A DNA stretch of 64,000 nt from Pyrrhosoma nymphula (GCA_963573305.1 OY754338.1:47891531-47955530), one strand, 5' to 3'. Shown: positions 48,346-57,704, numbered from the stretch's first letter. The notes: a model not told the origin generated them from the sequence alone. Translations and numbers: made by a program.

Positions 48346-48384
48346 AATGCAGTGCAAGCCCCCTCTAGGGTGTATGGCACGGGA
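48346..48384 (+). repeat. Short dispersed repeat, third partial copy
   Basis: AGTGCAAGCCCCCTCTAGGG followed by TGTATGGCAC resembles the CCTGCAAG...TGTGTGGC core of the copies at 35.4 and 41.2 kb. Confidence 0.4.
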
Positions 48385-48532
48385 TGGTTCAACAGAAAGT
48401 CGTAAAATTAATCATCATCACTTGTCGAAACCATTCAGATCCAAATAGTAGTGAGTGAAAATTCAAAAAGTGGGTATCCTCAGTGGTTTGCAAGTTAACT
48501 TTGTGCAATTTAGAGTTCATTGTTATATTAAA

Positions 48533-48712
48533 TTAACTTTGTAACTCCCACACCGGTTTATAGGTAACAACCGCCGACCGCCTTCAACTCTCTCGTGTAA
48601 TTGTTAAGAGGTTAGTGAACAGAATTTTATTATCCTCATGATAATGACACCTAAGAGTTAAAACACGTAGAGGGTCGTTACCTATAGACCAGTGTGGAAG
48701 TTACAAAGTTAA
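48533..48712. mobile_element. TTAA-flanked MITE, 180 bp, with 36-bp terminal inverted repeats
   Basis: The left arm 48533-48568 (TTAACTTTGTAACTCCCACA onward) and right arm 48677-48712 are inverted repeats with only three or four mismatches. Each terminates in TTAA, so the target duplication could be TTAA (piggyBac-like) or TA. The loop of about 108 bp is non-coding. Confidence 0.8.
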
Positions 48713-49324
48713 TAATATATAATAATTTTCAAAAAGTGAGCTTATTCATCACGAATTCAGGTAATTTTCAACAAGAGATCCCACGTATTTTTTCTCTGAT
48801 AGTGGCAATGATGAAATTTATTGCATCCAAAGGCAAAAAATTCGTAAGCCGTCGTATACTATGGATGCTGGTTCATTCCTTGAATAAACATTGATTGAAA
48901 TAAGATTGGGCGAGCGTGGAAAATAACAGTTACCTCAATGCTTCAAAGAATTTTGCAAGCAGGTAGAAGTGATAACCAATGACATCATTAAAAACTGATG
49001 ACGTCTCCTGCCGTGGATTTCTACTGCCACTACAGTAGCCTGGTGACAGCAGTAGCGGAAGTTAGGCAGTATTTGCGATAATCATAATATCGAAATAACG
49101 GTAAAAATTAAAATCGGATAAAAAATGTAATGTGAAGTGAAGTTTATAGCAATTGGTTTAAGCCTGTTCCGACTTCACTTTCACCATCTGCTCTTTGGTC
49201 TCCCATCACTTCTCATTGCTGGTAGCTTTTACCTCTCTCTATAGACATTCTCTCCGCATTAATTGTTCGTTACACTTTGCTCGAGAGAAAAGATGCTCGA
49301 TGAAATTCCTGAGAAGAAGAATGT
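48713..49324. other. No feature seen
   Basis: AT-rich. No gene or repeat supported. Confidence 0.3.
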
Positions 49325-49545
49325 TGACAAGAAAGTTATAGTACACATTTTTCGACATATTAGCTTCTTAGAAACAATTATGGAATAAGAAATGAATTAG
49401 AAGAATTAACCGAGGAAGACCAACGATGGTAGACATCATGTCAATTATTATGTATGTTAAAGTGAAGAATTATGAAGGACTGAAGTGGCTAGTTAGTAAA
49501 AGAGCGGAGTGGTGAGCAAAACAATCTTTATATTGATTGCTGATG
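49325..49545 (+). mobile_element. LINE 3'-terminal fragment
   Basis: The plus strand carries RINRGRPTMVDIMSIIMYVK then VKNYEGLKWLVSKRAEW, the same closing motif as at 16.9 and 40.3 kb. Only about 60 codons remain, with stops. Confidence 0.5.
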
Positions 49546-50708
49546 AGGATGAATGCATGAAAGTTCGCGCTGGAACACAACTACATTGGCCAAAAAAAGT
49601 TAAAGCTCATGTTTTGTAGTAAAAGTATATCGAGTTGATAAATCATCAAGTTCAGGAGAATAAGATCGATTGTTGGCTTTAAATTTTCCAAATTTATTCA
49701 AATATTCGCGCCCTTATTACTGAATCGTGCCTGACTAAAGTACTCAATAAATCACGGAGAAATCGAAAAATTAAAATCACGGACACTTCTAGAGCATTAT
49801 CGTTATTCAAAACGCAACCCGCCCTAGAATGTAAAAGCTAACGGTCACTCTCCTCGAGACGCACTCCATCAATTTAATTCACTCATCTACTGATTTAAAG
49901 CACCTGAAAACTTTTAATGAATGACGAAATCGATTTTGCTTTCATGAGCGAAATTGAAAAATAACGATAACGCGAGCCCACGCGTTGTGGAAAATTGTAA
50001 TCGAGCCCAAGATATCTTTTACGCACTGCGAACCGCATTCCAACCCGTTATTATGGGGACGTATCTAAAAAAAGTTCTCGACAAATAACCGAGGACAAAA
50101 CTAATTTAAATCAGGAATTTTGTGCGAACATGAAACCCGTTATTTGAATAATCATCATCATGTAACGGATCGTGGTAACGCGGCCTTGGACCTTGGTCAG
50201 ACGAACACTATCACAGGCCTTGTGAAACATTTCACTCTCTGATCTAGGTCGAAAATAATAATTATTAAAAATATAATAGAGTGCGGTAGTGCCAACCCTT
50301 ACAGTTAGTGATGTTGACAAAACTCGAAGGAATTTCGTGTCGTTGAATAATGAGTGATCTGAAAGCCACACAGCTATAGCTGGGACGGAGTGAGCCAAGG
50401 ACGCAAGAGTAAACTAAATGCCCTCGCCAAAGTGCCTGGCGCTGCGGAGTGAACGACTTTGGGACATGGGCTACGGAACTTTCAAATTGCTGCGAAAAGG
50501 GGGAGGAAAGTAGTGAAGCGTTAAGAGGCAGAAAACATTTCCAAATACTTCCAATGCAAGCGCTTTAAGAAGTAGTGTGACTTACCACTAGCTGCTTTCC
50601 AGTTCAACTTGTTTAACAATTAGACCTCAAGGTAGTGTTTTTAGTATGTCATGCGCTGGATGTTAACCACTTGCCTTGCGTGTGCTAGCTATATTTTGTG
50701 GTACAATT
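49546..50708. other. No feature seen
   Basis: No supported gene or repeat. A minus-strand 95-codon frame at 50111-50398 is unassigned. Confidence 0.3.
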
Positions 50709-50747
50709 GTTAGTTTCTTGATAAGAGTTATTTATTGACCACTTCAT

Positions 50748-50902
50748 TATACAAGGATGTTTTTTGGAGAGTTGGTCTTAAATAAATTATATCACATGAG
50801 TGCTCTTGCCAGTGTTTCGAAAATTTATCTTTTCGTCATATGGGCTGCAACAGTATAATAAAATACATGTATCAACAATTGTTTTTAACTTAAACTATTG
50901 AA
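50748..50902 (-). repeat. Left inverted arm of the outer element
   Basis: The reverse complement of 57961-58113 with about 15 mismatches or indels. Read on the minus strand it contains the core GACGAAAAGATAAATTTTCG then AAAC. The CTGATGA core of the right arm is altered here (CATATGACG). Confidence 0.8.
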
Positions 50903-51239
50903 TAAGATATACTACCATTCCTCCTGATACAAATTTAAAATGTTTCTTGAATATTCAATTTCTTTCAATTCAATTCAATATTTCTTCAATTGAATATTTT
51001 GTTTACTTGGAAACTGCAGCATAGGAATGGAATGGAAATGAATGCCTGAGAAATTTACGCCTCTTAAAAAAAAATCTCTTTTGCAGATGCACTTTGAAAT
51101 TTTAGCTGGAATGTATTTCAACCCAACCTCTCCATGGGTAGTTAATGGCTGCTACAGAGTAACTGGTATTGATCACGTAATTTTGAAAGGGTTTACATGA
51201 GTCCTCGAGGGTCTGTAGAATATCGATCCGATCTACAGA

Positions 51240-53170
51240 TTAACCTGAAAGAGAACTTAAGGAGCAAATAGTACAAGGTGATGACCTAATGCCCAATACC
51301 TCAAAGAATTGTATTCCGGAGCAAATAGAACAAGTTGATGACTCAATACCAGGTACCTCAAGTAGTTTAATTCCTAAAAATGAAGAACGTTTTCTGACAT
51401 CAACAAGACCAAGCCGAGTAGAAAAAACCACATTTAAAAATAGGTTATTTCAATTATGATGACTGCCCTAAATGATTCTTACTCTCAAGAGAGGAACGAT
51501 CAGAAAAGATTGAGGCTAGACTATGAGTCTTCCGATGATCGTCTAGAGCATTTAAAAATGATACGTGATCTTGCACGAATCCAGAGATGAGGAGAATCAA
51601 ACGAACGAAGGTAACTACGTTTTTAAAAGATAAGGCAACGACAAAATAACCAAAGAACAGAAGAATCAAACTCACAAAAAAATAAGTGGCTTCAAGACAT
51701 GCGTGACTGAGCGGCTCAGAGGCGTACAGAAGAGTTTGATGATGATCATCATCAAAGATTGAAAGAAGAACGCCGGAAAAATTCAAGACGACAACAAGCA
51801 TTACGGCTAAACTGGTTAAGTTCCTACAAGGCAGCTAAAACGGCTGATATTTCTTACCATAGTTTGCAATCTTTTGGGGACCGCTGCTTGCATGGTAGGA
51901 TAGATCTACCACATCCAGAATTTCCGTTAGAACAAGTTAGAACAAGTTAGCGCAATCGTTTCTTCGACGTCATCCATTTTCTGATGACTTTTATGAAAGG
52001 ATTTGAAACTTGAATTTATATTTCGCAATGGCTTCATTCACCGTAGATGACGATCGAACAGTCAACGGTCAAGGCGTTTATAGTTACATTGCTTGCGGTC
52101 AGGTTTATCGCAAACTTAATGTAGCAGCTCACCCTACTCAAAATGATGATGGAAAATTTGAACGGCCTCAATATGGGCAGATATACATTTGGATAATCAG
52201 GATGCTCTTAGTGCACGAATAAAGAATGCCATTAATCATGGTTTCAGTGAAAATCTTCTTAGTCTCCTGGAAGATATTTTGAGATCTGAAAATCCAATTG
52301 CTCTTGGATTCATGATGATACGGGACGTAGAAGAAGCTAATTGACGCGCTGTTGCAAAAGGTGTAGAGCCACTTTATGTTAAGCTGCTGTTTGCATTACA
52401 TGATGCCGTTTATCACAGAAGGTATCACCTTCAGAATGTAGTTTGTGCCATTGTTACCCTCAACGCTGACCAAAGCTTTCCAGACAAAGAGTTAATTATT
52501 CTTAAACGTTGGAAATCTTTAGTTACCATGAACAATATTAATAGTCGTGTTGGGCCCATTACTTATCCACTAGTTTACCCAAATTTTGGCATATTTGTTG
52601 GCTTTTCATTCTGTAACTGGTTGCGACACAGTTTCCCCATTTTGTGGCATTAGAAAGAAGACAGCTTGGAAAGTCTGGTTGTCATTTCTTGAAATTCATT
52701 GTGTATGGAATCAGCTCTATACAGGCACCTCTGATATTGATGATGACTGTCATGATCTGTTGCAACGATTTGTTATTCTACTTTATGATCAAGCATCAGA
52801 CTTTCAGAGCATCAATGACTGCAGACGAGTGTTATTTACAAGAAAGAATCGAGAAATCGAAAACATACCTCCTACAACAGATGCTTGAACACAACACACC
52901 AAACGAGCTACTCTCCAAGCAAGAATTTGGAACAACAGCCTCGTTGCACAATACACAATACCTTTGCCAACTAAGTGGGGATGGATATTAACTTCAGGAG
53001 GATCATACCGGCCTATGCGGACAACAATTCCAGAAGTGTCAAAACACTGTGTACAACTTACCTCTTGTACTTTCCATAGGCGATGCGCATCTTTTAAATG
53101 TGTTAAAATGGGAATAGGATGTACGAAACTTTGTGTATGTGAAGGACAGTGCTCCAACAGTGATCGGTAA
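51240..53170 (+). pseudogene. Decayed fusion: Helitron-like N-terminal region plus TGCDTVS/cysteine-rich module
   Basis: Several plus-strand frames joined by frameshifts and stops form one colinear reading. Two related acidic repeats come first (EQIVQGDDLMPNTS; EQIEQVDDSIPGTS, 51260-51370), then an Arg/Glu-rich segment (KEERRKNSRRQQALR, 51759 on). Next is a block resembling the Helitron-like N-terminal region: MASFTVDDDR, GVYSYIACGQVYRKL, ERPQYGQIYIW (52027-52200), then SENPIALGFMMIRD, and NNINSRVGPITYPLVYPNF near 52575. Instead of Rep/helicase it passes at 52.58 kb, with a frameshift, into LLAFHSVTGCDTVSPFCGIR and KKTAWKVW. It ends in WGWILTSGGSYRP and a cysteine cluster (CTFHRRC...C...CTKLCVCEGQC), stop about 53170. 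The second module's function is unknown to me; a FEN1-like fold is only a guess. Confidence 0.6.
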
Positions 53171-53545
53171 TCACAAGTGAATTGACACATCATTTAGATG
53201 TTATTGCATATAAAAGCAAGATATTATTTTATTAGGATATTATGGCTGACTTAAGTGTATTTGACAGTGCATATATTGAATTAAGATATTAAATTTGAAT
53301 AATATAGTTTTCTACATTATTTTGTTTCTCATTCTTGTACTTAATTTTCAAAAAAAAGTATAGGGCAAGTTTCCAGCTATATGTAACGGATTCCATGTTA
53401 TTTAGCAGCATTTTAGGAAAACATTAAAAAAGAAACATTAAAAAAAATATAGTCACAAATATTTCTGATATAATTAACCTAAAAATGATGTCAAATATAC
53501 CGTTGGAAATCTCCGATACCGTTGCGATATCTCCTGATTAATAAT
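53171..53545. other. 3' flank of the fusion pseudogene
   Basis: AT-rich sequence, presumably the 3' UTR of the outer element's payload. No gene. Confidence 0.4.
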
Positions 53546-53590
53546 CACTAACAATATAGGATTTAAGTCTTTCCCGGCGAATGCTTAGGA

Positions 53591-53726
53591 TGAATAGTTC
53601 TCGGGTTTCCAGCCGGGTAATGGTGTTAAACTGCACCGACGTTTCAAGGGCGTAGTCTGCCATCGTCTTCAGGGTTAATGATTTTTGCCAGAGTTCCATA
53701 TATTTATAGTCTCACATTTTCATTAG
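53591..53726 (-). repeat. Left inverted arm of the PLE
   Basis: Complement of 54197-54229 plus 57601-57704. Only a few differences are seen, for example CACCGACGTTTCAAGGGCG here against an ATCGACG/AATGGCG version in the other arm. It contains the hammerhead-like motifs in antisense. Confidence 0.9.
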
Positions 53727-53729
53727 ATT

Positions 53730-54122
53730 TTCAACCAGATCTCGAGGATACTAGCCGAGCACGAGATCGAGACGACCCACAGAACAACGGCAAAACTTAA
53801 AAACATCCTAGGAGCCGCTAAAGACAACCTGCCGTTGAAGACACCCGGAGTATACAGCATCCCTTGTGAATGCGGAAAGGTGTACATTGGTGAGACTGGA
53901 CGCACCGTAGAAACACGCCTGAAGGAACAGGAAAGGTGCATCAGACTCTTCCATCCGGAAAAATCGGCGGTGGCGGAACACAGTCTGGAAAATGGCCATA
54001 GGATCGACTTTGCCAACACCAAAGTGCTTTGCAAAACAAAGGACTATTGGGATCGCATTGTGAAAGAAGCTGTGGAGTTTAGGCTGGAAAGTAAAACCTT
54101 GAACCGAGACAAAGGTTTCTAA
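53730..54122 (+). CDS. GIY-YIG endonuclease domain of a Penelope-like element (C-terminal fragment)
   Basis: This is the C-terminal endonuclease that in PLEs follows the reverse transcriptase and nicks target DNA during retrotransposition. The open frame reads from the arm junction (SRILAEHEIETTHR, LKNILGAAKDNLPLKTPGVY) without an ATG, so the true start is lost. The GVY...YIG pair is seen in TPGVYSIPCECGKVYIGETGR. It is followed by TVETRLKEQERC, whose arginine is expected to be catalytic, and by EHSLENGHRIDF, the His/Glu-bearing part. A PLE-type C-x-C (PCEC) is present. The frame ends EFRLESKTLNRDKGF then stop, typical for the family. The domain looks complete, about 95-130 residues, but without RT it cannot act alone. 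Confidence 0.88.
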   Translation, partial: FNQISRILAEHEIETTHRTTAKLKNILGAAKDNLPLKTPGVYSIPCECGKVYIGETGRTVETRLKEQERCIRLFHPEKSAVAEHSLENGHRIDFANTKVLCKTKDYWDRIVKEAVEFRLESKTLNRDKGF

Positions 54123-54319
54123 CTCAGCAGTGCTTGGATACCTACTCTGAGAATGCTAAAAGAAAGGCGGGAAAAAACTGACGAATCAGGAAAAACCTAA
54201 TGAAAATGTGACACTATAAATATATGACATTCATTCAAGTATTCTACCAGCTGATTGGTAGGTTCTTGGACAGTCCCCATTTTGTATCCCAACCTAATAG
54301 AAATTGTCTCGCTTTCCTC

Positions 54320-55390
54320 CTAAGTTATTAGATCCCTCTTCAATTCTTCATATCTTCTACCTCCTCTTATTTCGTCCAGAATTCCTATCCTTTTCCTTCC
54401 TCTCCCACGCTTCCCCAGTGTTCTCCCCTCTATCACTCTCTTCAGCATGCCCTCTCCTCTCAAAACCTCCTCCATCCATCTCTTCTGCCTTCTCCGAACC
54501 TCTCCCACAAGCTTCCTCTCCTCTTCGACCATATCCAATACCTCCTCGTTCGTCTTTCTCGCCATCCAGCTAACCTTCTCCATCCTTCTCCAAACCCACA
54601 TCTCAAACGCCTCAAGTCTACGCACATCCTCCCTTCGCAATGACCACGTTTCCGACCCATATAGCGCCACGCTCCATATTAAAGTTTTCACCAGCCTCTT
54701 CTTTACGTCTCTTCTCAGACCCCCCCTCATCAATTCCCTTCTCTTCGAAAATGCTTCTTTAGCGAGCGCAATTCTGCATCTGATGTCCTTACCACTAAAC
54801 CCATTCGCCTCCAAAATACTACCCAGATACGTAAACTGCTCGACCTGCTCTATCTTCTGCCCTCCCACCCTTATATTCAGCCCCGCCTTCTTACTTCTAG
54901 AAAATCTCATTACTTTCGTTTTCTTGTGATTGATCTTCATCCCATACTTTTCGCACTGCACCTCTAATGCATTCACCATTGACTGTAACCCCTTGGCCGA
55001 CTGACTAACTAATGCTTGATCATCTGCAAATCTCACTGATTTTATCAGCTCCCCTCCTACCACTATTCCTACCTCCTCCTCCCCCCATGCCTCCCTTACC
55101 ATTTCCTCTGAATACACGTTAAAGAGCAACGGCGATAGTGGGCACCCTTGCCGCACTCCCCGTCCTATCGTGGCCCATCCCGATTCACCATTGGCTACCC
55201 TAACCTGCGCCGTCTGGTTCATATACAAATTCCGAATTAGACGCCTGTCCCTCCAATCGACTCCTAATTTCTTCAACACTCCCATTAATTTCGTCCATTC
55301 CACCCGATCAAACGCCTTCTCGAAATCTACGAAGCATGCAAAAACATCATGCCCATACTCTAGGTTTCTTTCTACTAGCGTCCTCATCAC
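54320..55390 (-). CDS. Reverse transcriptase and C-terminal tail of RTE copy 2 (part of a broken ORF)
   Basis: This 356-codon frame holds most of the reverse transcriptase that copies element RNA at a nicked target. Seen are FVDFEKAFDRV (about residues 20-30, first catalytic aspartate), GRGVRQGCPLSPLLFNVY (about 77-93), FADDQALVSQS (121-131, catalytic pair) and KTKVMRFSR. The post-RT tail has IWSVALYGSETWSLRREDVR, EMWVWRRMEKVSW, KRWMEEVLRGEGMLKRVI and GKRGRGRKRIGILDEI. The first Met shown is internal; the natural start is more than 1.9 kb upstream. The 5-base deletion near 55535 puts it out of frame with the preceding part. All catalytic residues visible are retained. Confidence 0.85.
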   Translation of the reverse strand: MMRTLVERNLEYGHDVFACFVDFEKAFDRVEWTKLMGVLKKLGVDWRDRRLIRNLYMNQTAQVRVANGESGWATIGRGVRQGCPLSPLLFNVYSEEMVREAWGEEEVGIVVGGELIKSVRFADDQALVSQSAKGLQSMVNALEVQCEKYGMKINHKKTKVMRFSRSKKAGLNIRVGGQKIEQVEQFTYLGSILEANGFSGKDIRCRIALAKEAFSKRRELMRGGLRRDVKKRLVKTLIWSVALYGSETWSLRREDVRRLEAFEMWVWRRMEKVSWMARKTNEEVLDMVEEERKLVGEVRRRQKRWMEEVLRGEGMLKRVIEGRTLGKRGRGRKRIGILDEIRGGRRYEELKRDLIT

Positions 55391-55529
55391 CGCTATAGCG
55401 TCTCGCGTTCCCGTCCCTCTCCTAAACCCGAACTGGTCGTCACCCAGGTATTCATTTGGCTTCTTCTCTAGCCTTCTGTTTAGAATCCTCAGAACTACTT
55501 TGGCCGCGTGGGATATTAAGCTTATTGTC

Positions 55530-56489
55530 CTATAGTCTTTTTTTTGCCTTACTCTTTTTCGGTATAGGAATTAGTACAGTCTTCGTGAAGTCTTCCGGCC
55601 ACACTCCATCCTCATAAATCCTACGAATAAGCGCAAAAAGTTTTCCTCTTCCGTTCTTCCCCATGCTCTTTAAAAACTCTGCAGGTATGTCATCTATTCC
55701 TACCGCCTTATTCCTTTTCATGTCTCTTAGAGCTCTTTCGATTTCGCTATCTAGGATACTTGGTCCGATGCCATCGCTGTCGATGTCGTCTTCCCTTTCT
55801 ATATCTAACCTATTGGGCCTTGTTTCTTTACTATAGAGCTCTTCAACATACTCCTTCCACCTCTCCTGGATCTCTCTCGGTTCTACGATCATCTTTCCCG
55901 TCTTGTCTGTTATCGTTGTAATTCCCCTTCCCTTGTTACCACCCGTCAGTTCCTTTACTTTCCGATATAATGCATCTGCTCTTCCCTCTTTTTGGTATTT
56001 CTCTAACGCGTCGATCTGTTCTCTCCACCACGCCTCTCTTGCTTTCTTTGTTTCTCTTCTAAGCCTGTTATTAAATTCTCGGTATTTTCTCTTACCTAGC
56101 TCTGAGTTTACACTCTTCCATTTCCTTCTCTCCTCTATCTCCCTGATCATCTCCTTCGTGATCCACGGTTTTCTAATTTTAGTTGCACTCACTACGCCTA
56201 CCGTTGCTTTCGCTGCTTCTATAATTCCATTTTTCAAACTTCCCCATTCATCTTCCACTGCTCTAACTCCATGATCCTCACCCATTCTCTCATCCACCTT
56301 CTCCCGATACTTCTTCTTCATTTCCCCAGTTAATACCTCCGTATTCCACTTTCGTACCCTCCTTCCCATTCTTATCTTTTTCAGTTTTACCCGACATTTC
56401 ATGACTAATAAGTTGTGTTCTGTGTCTGCATCAGCTCCTGGATAAGTATGCGAGTTTTTAACACTATTCCTGTATCTGTGAGGAACCAT
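55530..56489 (-). CDS. End of endonuclease, linker and RT start of RTE copy 2
   Basis: This 319-codon frame is in the same phase as the endonuclease frame upstream, separated from it by a premature TGA. It starts with the end of the endonuclease (ADADTEHNLLVMK). Here the expected aspartate of the D-H pair is glutamate, while copy 1 has DTDH. A basic linker follows (RKWNTEVLTGEMKKKYREK, RREQIDALEKYQKEGRADAL). The RT entry region follows (KAVGIDDIPAEFLKSMGKN, YEDGVWPEDFTKTVLIPIPK). The frame ends in a run of lysines where the 5-base deletion shifts phase. The endonuclease would be suspect even without the stop. Confidence 0.8.
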   Translation of the reverse strand: MVPHRYRNSVKNSHTYPGADADTEHNLLVMKCRVKLKKIRMGRRVRKWNTEVLTGEMKKKYREKVDERMGEDHGVRAVEDEWGSLKNGIIEAAKATVGVVSATKIRKPWITKEMIREIEERRKWKSVNSELGKRKYREFNNRLRRETKKAREAWWREQIDALEKYQKEGRADALYRKVKELTGGNKGRGITTITDKTGKMIVEPREIQERWKEYVEELYSKETRPNRLDIEREDDIDSDGIGPSILDSEIERALRDMKRNKAVGIDDIPAEFLKSMGKNGRGKLFALIRRIYEDGVWPEDFTKTVLIPIPKKSKAKKRL

Positions 56490-56546
56490 TATATAATCTA
56501 TCTGGAACCTATCTGTGTCTCCCGGCTTCTTCCAAGTGTACCTACG

Positions 56547-57290
56547 TCAAGGATGATGTCTGAACCATGTATTCGTAATTACTAGGTTATTTCTGCGGCA
56601 AAACTCCACAGCTTTCTCGCCCCGGTCGTTTCTCCTTCCTAGCCCGTAATCACCCACCTCCCGCCCATCTCTTCCTTCACCCACCACCGCGTTCCAATCC
56701 CCCATTACTACCAGGTGCTTACTTCCTGGTATCCTACCAATTATTTCCTCTAGCTGATCGTACACCCCATCTACCTCCTTCTCTTTATGATTAGAGGTAG
56801 GCATATAAACCTGGATTATAACTAAATTCGTTGGTTCTGCTTTTAGTTCCACGACTATTATCCTATCACTCACCTGTTCTGCATACACTACTTTTCTACC
56901 GAGTTTCCTATTCATTACGAATGCAACCCCGCGTTGACTTTCATTCCCTCCACTATAAATTACTCTATAGTCGCCGCTCCAGTAATCCCCGTCATCCTTC
57001 CATCTTACTTCACCCAAACCCATGATGTCTACACCCACCCTCTCCATTTCTTGCTTTATATTCTCTAGCTTCCCCGCCCTCAGCATAGTCCTAACATTCC
57101 ACGTGCCTATTCTGATAGTTTCGTTCCTCTTCTTTATCTTCTTTTCCTCTGCTGCTGCTACCTCTGAGCAAGGATTTCGTGTGATGACGACCGCAGGGGC
57201 CTTGCTCCCACCGCTGCCGGGCACGACACCCGGCCCTCTTGGCCGAGTCCCGCAGTTGCCAGGATTCATTATCAATTGAGAACTGTCCAT
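56547..57290 (-). CDS. APE-type endonuclease of RTE copy 2
   Basis: The 247-codon frame starts at an ATG. A Gly/Pro-rich N-terminus and a Lys/Glu run precede RIGTWNVRTM (about residues 60-69, asparagine of the active site) and MGLGEVRWK (90-98, metal-binding glutamate). VIIQVYMPTSNH (158-168) and LVVMGDWNAVVGEGRDGREV (193-212, aspartate-asparagine pair) follow. It nicks target DNA to prime reverse transcription. In many databases such proteins are labelled 'craniofacial development protein 2-like'. It ends at a premature TGA after TWFRHHP, before the final D-H motif, so a complete endonuclease is not made. Confidence 0.85.
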   Translation of the reverse strand: MDSSQLIMNPGNCGTRPRGPGVVPGSGGSKAPAVVITRNPCSEVAAAEEKKIKKRNETIRIGTWNVRTMLRAGKLENIKQEMERVGVDIMGLGEVRWKDDGDYWSGDYRVIYSGGNESQRGVAFVMNRKLGRKVVYAEQVSDRIIVVELKAEPTNLVIIQVYMPTSNHKEKEVDGVYDQLEEIIGRIPGSKHLVVMGDWNAVVGEGRDGREVGDYGLGRRNDRGEKAVEFCRRNNLVITNTWFRHHP

Positions 57291-57337
57291 AATTTCAAGG
57301 TTTTTGTTTTAATTCAGATAGTCTTCCGTGGCCTTAC

Positions 57338-57610
57338 TCAATAGTGTTTTTTACGTGACACCATCACTTCAGAGGCCGCCCCACTGGGGTCAGACGCCTT
57401 TTGCAGCCGCCTCACTGAGGTACAGACGCTGCGCGGACTACCATTCGTCTGTCTCCTAACCTTCGACCAATCTGTCATGGGTGACCCTACCAGGAGCAAT
57501 GCTCCCGCCAGTGCAGCTCTAGGGGTCATCGGAGCACGCAAGCCCTTCAACCACGACAAGGTTGTAGTCCAAGAGAAGAGTCCAAGAGAAATATATGACA
57601 ACTCTGGCAA
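57338..57610 (-). other. Small conserved upstream frame of RTE copy 2
   Basis: The frame includes ALLLVGSPMTDWSKV, SVCTSVRRLQKASDPSGAAS and SRKKHY, nearly the same as in copy 1. It is out of frame with the endonuclease ORF. The extreme N-terminal codons lie outside the element, in the PLE arm. It may be a short ORF1 or conserved 5' UTR. Confidence 0.35.
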
Positions 57611-57704
57611 AAATCATTAACCCTGAAGATGATGGCAGACTACGCCATTGAAACGTCGATGCAGTTTAACACCATTACCCGGCTGGAAACCCGAGAACTA
57701 TTCA
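57589..57704 (+). repeat. Right inverted arm of the PLE (distal part) with hammerhead-like motifs
   Basis: In sense: CTGAAGA (57623-57629), stem ATGGC/GCCAT around AGACTAC, GAAA (57650-57653), CGTCG. The layout equals a hammerhead core (CUGANGA, stem II, GAAA, short stem III). The base after the short stem III is A then T, so no clear UH site remains. The first 12 bases are the duplicated RTE target. Confidence 0.6.

Larger units (their letters stand above)
54230..57588 (-). mobile_element. RTE-like non-LTR retrotransposon, copy 2, nearly intact
   Basis: The element is 3.36 kb on the minus strand, inserted into the right arm of the PLE. The exact 12-bp duplication AAATATATGACA lies at 54218-54229 and 57589-57600. 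It carries one long ORF with three aligned frames: endonuclease (57290-56547), linker and RT start (56489-55530), RT and tail (55390-54320). Only two ORF breaks are seen. The first is an in-frame TGA at about 56547-56549, where copy 1 has an arginine codon. The second is a 5-base deletion near 55535 compared with copy 1. The 3' end is short, with a GAATGAA-like tail rather than long poly(A). High similarity to copy 1 and a perfect duplication suggest recent activity of the family. Confidence 0.9.

Noticed and set aside
51240..53170. Complete Helitron
   Set aside because: No Rep HUH motif, no helicase, and no TC...CTRR ends were found.
54304..57279. Plus-strand open frames rich in Ser, Pro and Leu across the RTE copies (also 27651-29666)
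   Set aside because: They are antisense shadows of the RTE ORF. The minus strand carries catalytic motifs and the plus strand none.
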